Of a stretch of 11,732 nucleotides of DNA, positions 5,986 through 11,732 are shown piece by piece. The notes beneath the pieces were generated by a model. It was not told the origin of the DNA, searched no databases, and was given only the letters and a program-made list of their open reading frames with translations. The DNA comes from Desulfuromonadaceae bacterium GWC2_58_13. GTDB taxonomy: Bacteria; Desulfobacterota; Desulfuromonadia; Desulfuromonadales; Trichloromonadaceae. The translations under genes were made by a program, and so were the position numbers. Location of the stretch: NCBI GenBank assembly GCA_001825565.1, contig MHXM01000109.1, positions 1 to 11,732 on the forward strand, read 5' to 3'. Positions within the stretch are counted from its first letter, which is position 1, and each line of letters begins with the position of its first letter.

Positions 5986-8499
5986 ATGAAAGCTGTGATC
6001 ATGGCGGGAGGCTTCGGCACCCGCATCCATCCGCTCACCATTGACCTGCCCAAGCCGATGATCCCGCTGTACAACCGGCCGATCATGTTGCACATCATCG
6101 AACTGCTCAAGAAACACGGCATCGACGAACTGATTCTGCTGCTCTATCACCAGCCGATGATCATCAAGAATTTCTTCGGCGACGGCAGCGAATTCGGAGT
6201 TCGCATCACCTACGTTACTCCCCTTGAGGACTTCGGTACCGCCGGCGCGGTCAAAATGGCGGCTAAGCACCTGGACGAGCGCTTCATGATCATCAGCGGC
6301 GACCTGCTCACCGACTTCGATCTGTCGAAATCGATGGCCTTTCACCAGGAGAAACAGGCCAAGGCCACCATCACCCTGACCTCGGTGAAAGACCCCCTGC
6401 AGTTCGGCGTGGTCATCACCAACAAGGACGGGAAAATCACCAAGTTTCTCGAAAAACCGGGCTGGGGCGAAGTGTTCTCCGACACCATCAATACCGGCAT
6501 CTATGTGCTCGAACCGGAAGTCCTCGACATGATCCCCGAGGGGGAAAACCGCGACTGGTCCAAGGACATCTTTCCGCTGATGCTCGCCAACGACGACGCC
6601 CTGTTCGGCTGCAGTCTCGACGGATACTGGGCCGACATCGGCAATACCGACGCCTACCTGGAGGCCTGCCAGGATATCGCCGCCGGCCGGGTCGCCATCA
6701 ATCTCAACGAAAAACCGGCCGCCTCCGCCGGAGGACAACTGTATCTGGGCGACGGGGCCCAGTTGGCCAGGGACGAAAAATCCCTGGTCGAAGGGATGGT
6801 AGTGCTCGGCGACAATAGTCAGATACTCGGAAAATCGCGCCTGATCAACTGCGTGGTCGGCCGCAACTGCATCATCGAGGACGGCGTCGAACTCAAGGAC
6901 GCGATCCTCTGGGACAACGTCTACATCAAGAAAAACAGCACCGTGAGCGGCGCGGTTTTGTGCAACAACATCCGGGTCGGGCAAAAAGTGATCATCGAAG
7001 AAGGCGCGGTGATCGCCGAAGAAACCACCATCGGCGACGAGGCCTTGATCAAGAAGGACGTCAAAATCTGGCCGCGCAAGGTCATCGAGGGCGGCGCCAT
7101 CGTCAGCACCAACCTGATCTGGGGCGAAAAATGGCGCAAAAGCATCTTTGAAGGAGCCATCGTCCGCGGTCTGACCAACGTCGAACTGACCCCCGAATTC
7201 GCCGCCAAGCTGGGCGCCGCCTACGGCTCGATCCTGCCCAAGGATTCCTTCGTCCTCTCCGGCCGCGATTCGGTACGGGCCTCGCGCATGCTCAAGCGCT
7301 CCTTCGCCGGCGGCCTGCTGTCGGCCGGCATCAATGTCCGCGACACCAAGATGATCTCGCTGCCGGTGCTGCGCTACAAGCTGACCACCTTCGGCGAGGT
7401 CGGCGGCATCCAATTCCGCCAGTCCCCGGAAGAACCGGCGGCCACCGATATCCTCTTTTACGACGCCGAAGGGATCGAGATCTCGTCGGCCACCGCGAAA
7501 AACATCGAGCGGATCTTCTTCAAGGAGAACTTCCGTCGGGTCCATTACACCGACCCCGGGGGAATCTGGGAAATCCCGCGCATCTACGACTACTACCACG
7601 AAGGCTTCCTGCGCGCCCTCGATACCAAAGCGATCGCGGCGGCGGCTCCCAAGGTGGTGGTCGACCTCAACCATTCGCCGGCCGGCGAACTGTTGCCGGG
7701 ACTCCTCAACGAACTGGGCTGCGAAGTCATCGAACTCAATTCGCAAGTGACCGAAACCCGCACCGGCACCCCGCCGGAACAGGATGCCAAGGCCATGGAT
7801 CAGCTTTCGCGCATCGTCGTCACCCTCGAAGCCAAGGCCGGTTTCTGGATGGGCCCCTCGGGTGAGCGGATGAGACTGGTCGACGAATCCGGCCAACTCC
7901 TGTCCGACATCGAAGCGATGACCGTCCTTACCGCTCTGGTCTGCAAAGCCGAGCACCGCGACTCGGTCGTCGTGCCGGTTTCAGCTCCTTCGGTTATCGA
8001 ACTGCTGGCCGCCGAGGCCGGCATGCTGGTCAAGCGCACCAAGAACGACCCGCGCGCCATCGTCGAATCGGCCAAGGACCGCCGTGTCCAGTTTGCCGCT
8101 TCAATGGAAGGCCGCTTCGCCTTCCCCTGCTTTCAGCACAATTTCGACGCCCTCTTCACCGTGGCCAAGACCCTTGAACTGCTGGTCCGAACCGGTCTTT
8201 CCATCGGACAGGTGCGAAAAGGCCTGCCAAAGCGCTTTTATGAACATGTCGAGGTCTCCTGCTCGCAGGAATTCAAAGGGGGAATCATGCGCAAGATGAG
8301 CGAAGATTCGGTCGATCTCGAGGCTTCGTTCATCGACGGGGTCCGCATCCAGCTCAAAAACGACTGGGCCCTGATGCTCCCCGACCAGTACCGGCCGGTG
8401 GCCCACGTCATCGCCGAGTCGGCCGACGAAAAACGCGCCAAGGAACTGGTCGAGACCTATCGGAAAAAAGTCGAAAAATGGAAGCAGGAACTCCAGTAG
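5986..8499 (+). CDS. Sugar-1-phosphate nucleotidyltransferase fused to a degenerate phosphomannomutase domain, 837 aa
   Basis: The N-terminal domain (about 1-235) is a COG1208-type nucleotidyltransferase that joins NTP and sugar-1-phosphate, probably making GDP-mannose or a related sugar nucleotide. It has GGFGTRIHPLT (8-18), LPKPM (21-25), FGTAGAV (83-89), the metal-binding SGD (104-106), FLEKP (154-158), NTGIY (169-173) and WADIGN (215-220). A left-handed beta-helix of hexapeptide repeats follows (about 265-375). The rest (about 385-837) has phosphomannomutase fold marks (SGRDSVRASRML, DGVRIQLKNDW), but the catalytic loops are gone: the serine loop reads QFRQSP, the metal loop WMGPSGERM and the phosphate loop LPDQYRPVAH. 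Similar fusions are annotated mannose-1-phosphate guanylyltransferase. Whether the second half catalyses anything is doubtful. GGAG lies 11 bases upstream of the ATG. The stop codon TAG lies inside repeat element 2. Confidence 0.88.
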   Translation: MKAVIMAGGFGTRIHPLTIDLPKPMIPLYNRPIMLHIIELLKKHGIDELILLLYHQPMIIKNFFGDGSEFGVRITYVTPLEDFGTAGAVKMAAKHLDERFMIISGDLLTDFDLSKSMAFHQEKQAKATITLTSVKDPLQFGVVITNKDGKITKFLEKPGWGEVFSDTINTGIYVLEPEVLDMIPEGENRDWSKDIFPLMLANDDALFGCSLDGYWADIGNTDAYLEACQDIAAGRVAINLNEKPAASAGGQLYLGDGAQLARDEKSLVEGMVVLGDNSQILGKSRLINCVVGRNCIIEDGVELKDAILWDNVYIKKNSTVSGAVLCNNIRVGQKVIIEEGAVIAEETTIGDEALIKKDVKIWPRKVIEGGAIVSTNLIWGEKWRKSIFEGAIVRGLTNVELTPEFAAKLGAAYGSILPKDSFVLSGRDSVRASRMLKRSFAGGLLSAGINVRDTKMISLPVLRYKLTTFGEVGGIQFRQSPEEPAATDILFYDAEGIEISSATAKNIERIFFKENFRRVHYTDPGGIWEIPRIYDYYHEGFLRALDTKAIAAAAPKVVVDLNHSPAGELLPGLLNELGCEVIELNSQVTETRTGTPPEQDAKAMDQLSRIVVTLEAKAGFWMGPSGERMRLVDESGQLLSDIEAMTVLTALVCKAEHRDSVVVPVSAPSVIELLAAEAGMLVKRTKNDPRAIVESAKDRRVQFAASMEGRFAFPCFQHNFDALFTVAKTLELLVRTGLSIGQVRKGLPKRFYEHVEVSCSQEFKGGIMRKMSEDSVDLEASFIDGVRIQLKNDWALMLPDQYRPVAHVIAESADEKRAKELVETYRKKVEKWKQELQ

Positions 8500-8655
8500 G
8501 GGCGATTCACGAATCGCCCTTGCGCCCGCGGAATCGCCGCCTGTGCGTGTGGAAATGATGGTAACACGAGTGAATCGCCCTTGCGCCCTCGGAAGCGCCC
8601 TTGCGCCCTTACTGAATCGGCCCTGGTTCGAGGGCGATTCATGAATCGCCCCTAC
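8496..8655. repeat. REPIN-like paired-hairpin element 2, with internal 17-bp repeats
   Basis: The element begins GTAG (8496-8499) and a 20-nt hairpin (8500-8519) with 9-bp arms GGGCGATTC/GAATCGCCC and a 2-nt loop. It ends with a 20-bp perfect palindrome of nearly the same sequence (8632-8651) and CTAC (8652-8655). The 112-nt spacer carries copies of a 17-bp unit, GAA(T/G)CGCCCTTGCGCCC: the first copy overlaps the left hairpin (8511-8527), the others are at 8572-8588 and 8592-8608. The nucleotidyltransferase stop codon TAG (8497-8499) is part of the GTAG foot. The element fills nearly all of the gap before the GH57 gene. Confidence 0.82.
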
Positions 8656-8686
8656 GCTGAATCAACCGGGGATCGGAAATACGGCC

Positions 8687-10813
8687 ATGAAACCGCTTAA
8701 AGTTGCCATCATCTGGCACATGCACCAGCCTGACTACAGGGATCCGGTTTCGGGAAAAACCCTCCTGCCCTGGACCTACCTGCATGCGGTGAAGGATTAC
8801 GGCGAAATGTTGAAAACCGCCGCCGAAGTCCCGGGGACCCGGATGACCTTCAACCTGGTGCCGACCATGCTGGAACAGCTCGAGCGCTATGCCGACGGCA
8901 GCGCCGGCGATGTCTGGATCGATGCCGCCGCCAAGGACGCGGCGATCCTCACCGCGGAAGAAAAAACCCTGATTCTCACCCAGTTTTTCTCGGTGCACGC
9001 CGACCGCCATGTTCATCCGTACCGCCGCTACCGCGAACTGGCCCGGCGTCGGGGCAGTGCCCCGATACCCGATAGCACGGCTTTTTACGAGCAGGACCTG
9101 CGTGACCTGCAAGTCTGGTTTCTGCTCGCCTGGTCCGGGCACCACCTGCGCCAGGAATCACCCTTGGTCAAGCACCTCCTGGTCAAGGGCGAACATTTCA
9201 CCGAAGAGGAAAAATCCCAGCTCCTCACCCTCTACGCCCGCACCATCGGCGAAGTGGTCGGGCTCTACCGCCGGATGGAAGACGCCGGGGAGATCGAAAT
9301 TTCGGTCACCCCTTACGCCCACCCGATCCTGCCGCTGTTGTGCGGCACCGCCACCGCCCGCGAAGCCACCCCCGGAATCCAACTGCCGGCGTCGACCTTC
9401 AAACATGCCGAAGACGCCCGCCTGCAGGTTCGTCTCGGCCTCGATTTCGTTGCTGAAAAACTAGGATCGAAAGCACGCGGCATGTGGCCCTCGGAGGGTT
9501 CGGTCAGCGAAGAAGTGGTGCGCATCCTCGCCGAGGAGGGGGCGGCCTGGGCTGCGTCCGACGAAGGAATCCTGTCCCGCAGCCTGCCCGGAGGGCTCGC
9601 CGACCGCCGTCGCCTGTACCAGCCTTATTCTTTTGCCGGCCTGCCACTGATTTTCCGTGACCGCGAGCTTTCCGACCGGATCGGTTTCGTCTACGCCCAC
9701 TGGACGCCGGAACGGGCCGCCTCCGACCTGATCGAGCAGCTGAAAAAGGTGGCTGTCCTGGCCCCGGGCGGACTGATCCCACTGATCCTCGACGGCGAAA
9801 ACTGCTGGGAACGCTACCAGGACAACGGCCATCCCTTTCTCCTTGCCCTCTATCAGGGACTACTGGCCGACCCCTCGCTGCAGATGGTCACCGTCAAAGA
9901 AGCCTTGACCGGCATGAAGCCCGAACCCTTGTCAAAACTGGCCGCAGGTTCGTGGATCAACTCGGATTTTTGCATCTGGATCGGTCATCCCGAGGAAAAC
10001 ACCGCCTGGGACTGGCTCGAACGAGCCCGTCGCGATACCCTTGAAGCCACCGGGGTGCAGATACCGGACGGCAAAAGCGGCCAGCCGCTGCCGAATATTC
10101 TCATGCACCTGTTGCGGGCCGAGGGGAGCGACTGGTTCTGGTGGTACGGCGACGACCATTCCACCGATCAGGCCGACATTTTCGACGCCCTGTTCCGCCG
10201 CCACCTCGAAGCCCTGTACCGCGAAGCCGGGCTGCCGGTGCCGCAGCATCTGTTCCAGCCGATCAAGCCGATCAAGGAAGTCAAAACCGTTCACGAACCG
10301 ACCGCCCTGTTCACCCCAACCATCGATGGCCGGGTTTCGGACTACTTTGAATGGCTGGCCGCCGGTTCCGCCGACCTGGCCGCCACCGGGGCCATGCACA
10401 CGGCTCATCACAGCGAGTTTTCGGTGCTACTCTACGGCTACGACCGCCAATATGTTTACCTTCGCCTCGACCCCGAGGAAGACTTGATCAGCCTGCTCGG
10501 CCCCTCCGGCCGGATCGAGGTACGTCTGGGCGTAGAACGCAATCGGACCGCCCGGGTCAACCCTGGTCTCGGCCAACTGACCCTGCACGACCGGGAAACC
10601 GGCAAGCAACTTGCCGAGGGTCCAATTTCCTGCGGCCGAATCGTCGAAATGGCCATTCCGCTGGCCCCACTGGAACTGAGGTCGGGAACGCCGCTGGCCC
10701 TTTCCATTCACCTGTACAAGGGGAACAATGAAACCGCCCGTTGGCCCGCCGAGGGTCCGCTCCACCTCCCTTACCGGGGCGAGGAGCTGGAAACGGACGA
10801 CTGGATGATATAG
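8687..10813 (+). CDS. Glycoside hydrolase family 57 alpha-glucan enzyme, 708 aa
   Basis: This is a retaining GH57 enzyme of the COG1449 alpha-amylase/amylopullulanase type, acting on alpha-glucans such as glycogen or maltodextrin. The five family motifs are visible: WHMHQPDY (10-17); GEIEISVTPYAHPILPLL (201-218); GMWPSEGSVSEE (265-276) with likely nucleophile Glu270; ILDGENCWE (367-375) with likely acid/base Asp369, 99 residues on, as in amylopullulanases; and GSDWFWWYGDDHS (480-492). DPVSGKTLLPW (19-29) and AVKDY (34-38) also match the amylopullulanase group. A beta-rich region follows from about 540 to the end. No signal peptide is seen, so it should act in the cytoplasm. Amylase, pullulanase, transferase or branching activity cannot be told apart by eye. 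The ribosome site is weak (GGGG at 8668, a long 15 bases from the ATG). A galT-family gene follows. Confidence 0.92.
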   Translation: MKPLKVAIIWHMHQPDYRDPVSGKTLLPWTYLHAVKDYGEMLKTAAEVPGTRMTFNLVPTMLEQLERYADGSAGDVWIDAAAKDAAILTAEEKTLILTQFFSVHADRHVHPYRRYRELARRRGSAPIPDSTAFYEQDLRDLQVWFLLAWSGHHLRQESPLVKHLLVKGEHFTEEEKSQLLTLYARTIGEVVGLYRRMEDAGEIEISVTPYAHPILPLLCGTATAREATPGIQLPASTFKHAEDARLQVRLGLDFVAEKLGSKARGMWPSEGSVSEEVVRILAEEGAAWAASDEGILSRSLPGGLADRRRLYQPYSFAGLPLIFRDRELSDRIGFVYAHWTPERAASDLIEQLKKVAVLAPGGLIPLILDGENCWERYQDNGHPFLLALYQGLLADPSLQMVTVKEALTGMKPEPLSKLAAGSWINSDFCIWIGHPEENTAWDWLERARRDTLEATGVQIPDGKSGQPLPNILMHLLRAEGSDWFWWYGDDHSTDQADIFDALFRRHLEALYREAGLPVPQHLFQPIKPIKEVKTVHEPTALFTPTIDGRVSDYFEWLAAGSADLAATGAMHTAHHSEFSVLLYGYDRQYVYLRLDPEEDLISLLGPSGRIEVRLGVERNRTARVNPGLGQLTLHDRETGKQLAEGPISCGRIVEMAIPLAPLELRSGTPLALSIHLYKGNNETARWPAEGPLHLPYRGEELETDDWMI

Positions 10814-10850
10814 CGGGTGGAGCGCCCCCCCTCGTATCGGACAATGAGAT

Positions 10851-10911
10851 GTAGGGGCGCTGCTTGCCGCGCCCGTTTTTTACACCAGGGCGCGGCAAGC
10901 GGCGCCCCTAC
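10851..10911. repeat. REPIN-like paired-hairpin element 3, a near-perfect 24-bp inverted repeat
   Basis: GTAG plus a 20-nt half (10851-10874) is repeated in inverted form, half plus CTAC (10888-10911), around a 13-nt loop (10875-10887). Over 24 positions the only mismatch is T10861 against G10901, a wobble pair in RNA. Each half can also fold alone: the left half has GGGCGC/GCGCCC arms with a further GC/GC pairing around TT. It lies between the GH57 and galT-family genes. No T-tract follows on either strand, so it is not a classic terminator. Confidence 0.82.
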
Positions 10912-10941
10912 GCCGGAATAAAAAAATCTTGCCGCTTTTTG

Positions 10942-10957
10942 AAAGGATCGCACTTTG
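10942..10957 (+). promoter_or_regulatory. Ribosome binding site fixing a TTG start for the galT-family gene
   Basis: AAAGGA (10942-10947) stands 7 bases before TTG (10955-10957). The first in-frame ATG (10985) would remove the conserved ELRWDPL start typical of the family and has no ribosome site of its own. Confidence 0.75.
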
Positions 10958-11732
10958 TCGGAATTACGCTGGGACCCCCTGAAAATGAGCTGGGTGATCA
11001 TCGCCAATGAACGCGGACGGCGTCCTCGCGATTTCATCCTTGAGCGGGAAAAAATCCATCTCTCGGCCTGCCCGTTTTGCGCCGGCAACGAAGCCAAGAC
11101 CCCCGGTGAGTTGTTTGCCGTACGCACCGGCGGCAGTCAGGCCAACGGTCCAGGCTGGAAAGTCCGGGTAATCCCCAACAAATACCCGATCCTGCGCATC
11201 GAGGGGAATCTCGACAAAAAAGGCAACGGTCTTTACGACACCATCAACGGCATCGGCGCCCACGAGGTGATCATTGAAACTCCCGATCACGAACGCAACC
11301 TGGCCGACCTTTCCGTCACCGAAATCACCGACGTTCTCGGGGCCTACCGGGCACGCCTGCTCGATCTGCGCAAGGATTCGCGGTTCCGCTACATCCTCAT
11401 TTTCAAGAACTACGGGGTCGAAGCCGGGGCCAACATTCCCCACTCCCACTCCCAGGTCATCGCCGTTCCGGTCACTCCGACGGTGGTCGCTTCCAAACTG
11501 TCGGTCTGCCGCGAGTACTATGCGCGCAAGGAGCGTTGCCTGATCTGCGACCTGATCGAGCAAGAGCGCCACGACGGCCGGGGCATCGTCCGCGACGACG
11601 GCGATTTCGTGGTGTTTGCCCCCTTCGCCTCCTGCTTTCCCTTCGAGCTGCGAATCGCTCCCCTGCGCCATGGCCACGACTTCGCCCAGATGGACGATCA
11701 TGCCCTTTCGCGGTTGTCGGAAACCCTCAAAG
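10955..11732 (+). CDS. galT: Galactose-1-phosphate uridylyltransferase family protein, 5' 259 codons
   Basis: This is a nucleotidyl transferase of the GalT/HIT superfamily; the classical reaction swaps UMP between UDP-glucose and galactose-1-phosphate. The start reads (M)SELRWDPLKMSWVIIANERG, as in bacterial GalT. Zinc ligands are Cys39 and Cys42 (CPFC), a likely His112 (DHERN) and His163. The active-site motif is PHSHSQ (162-167) with catalytic His165 and Gln167, matching E. coli HPHGQ in spacing. VRVIPNKYP (70-78), GAHEVIIETP (101-110) and KNYGVEAGA (151-159) are family blocks. A further pair, Cys195 and Cys198 in CLICDLIEQE, resembles the start of HIT proteins and opens the second half. 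The frame runs off the window, so the C-terminus is missing. Next to a GH57 enzyme and without galK or galE in view, a role in alpha-glucan phosphorolysis or sugar-nucleotide turnover is as likely as galactose use. Confidence 0.9.
   Translation, partial: MSELRWDPLKMSWVIIANERGRRPRDFILEREKIHLSACPFCAGNEAKTPGELFAVRTGGSQANGPGWKVRVIPNKYPILRIEGNLDKKGNGLYDTINGIGAHEVIIETPDHERNLADLSVTEITDVLGAYRARLLDLRKDSRFRYILIFKNYGVEAGANIPHSHSQVIAVPVTPTVVASKLSVCREYYARKERCLICDLIEQERHDGRGIVRDDGDFVVFAPFASCFPFELRIAPLRHGHDFAQMDDHALSRLSETLK

Noticed and set aside
5899..7956. Long minus-strand open frame (685 codons) opposite the nucleotidyltransferase
   Set aside because: Same reason: the plus strand holds a well-supported enzyme, and the antisense translation has no recognisable domain.
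8496..8655. CRISPR array or tandem-repeat reading of the spaced copies in element 2
   Set aside because: Only three short copies with unequal spacing (61 and 20 bases), nested between inverted hairpins. There are no regular unique spacers and no cas genes.

Overview
The window reads as GC-rich bacterial chromosome. Gene content and protein style point to a member of the Desulfuromonadia (the Geobacter/Desulfuromonas/Pelobacter group). The supports are a small prokaryotic cytochrome b5-like haem protein, a soluble GAF histidine kinase with an N-terminal cysteine cluster, a COG1208-type nucleotidyltransferase fused to a degenerate phosphomannomutase, and a GH57 alpha-glucan hydrolase next to a galT-family gene. 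This placement is inferred from family knowledge, not from a search.

Layout. Bases 21-281 (+) encode a cytochrome b5-like protein. It converges on a Rep-type DNA helicase (381-2420, -), and a bidirectional terminator lies between them. The 2421-2668 gap holds a paired-hairpin repeat and a minus-strand terminator. A possible 42-residue membrane peptide (2669-2797, +) converges on a YhcC-type radical SAM gene (2813-3787, -). The 195 bp divergent gap that follows carries a clear extended -10 promoter. That promoter drives a tight plus-strand set: histidine kinase (GTG start), overlapping single-domain response regulator, and the nucleotidyltransferase/phosphomannomutase fusion. After a repeat element come the GH57 enzyme, another repeat element and a galT-family gene (TTG start) that runs off the right edge.

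How the genes fit together. The right half looks like a sugar-nucleotide and alpha-glucan (glycogen-like) module, possibly tuned by a cytoplasmic two-component pair whose regulator has no DNA-binding output. The left half is housekeeping: helicase and radical SAM protein.

The most interesting non-coding structure is a set of three intergenic elements (2447-2522, 8496-8655, 10851-10911) with the same architecture: GTAG, a 20-22 nt hairpin starting GGGC, a spacer, a second such hairpin, then CTAC. This is the layout of REPINs (paired REP sequences with a GTAG foot, moved by RAYT transposases). The stems differ between elements while foot and geometry are kept. One element supplies the stop codon of the gene before it. 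Other points worth a second look are a histidine kinase H-box with Thr in place of the catalytic acid, a phosphomannomutase domain that has lost all its catalytic loops, and a terminator sitting just upstream of the helicase gene. I found no defence system, CRISPR array, tRNA, rRNA, insertion sequence or phage gene.
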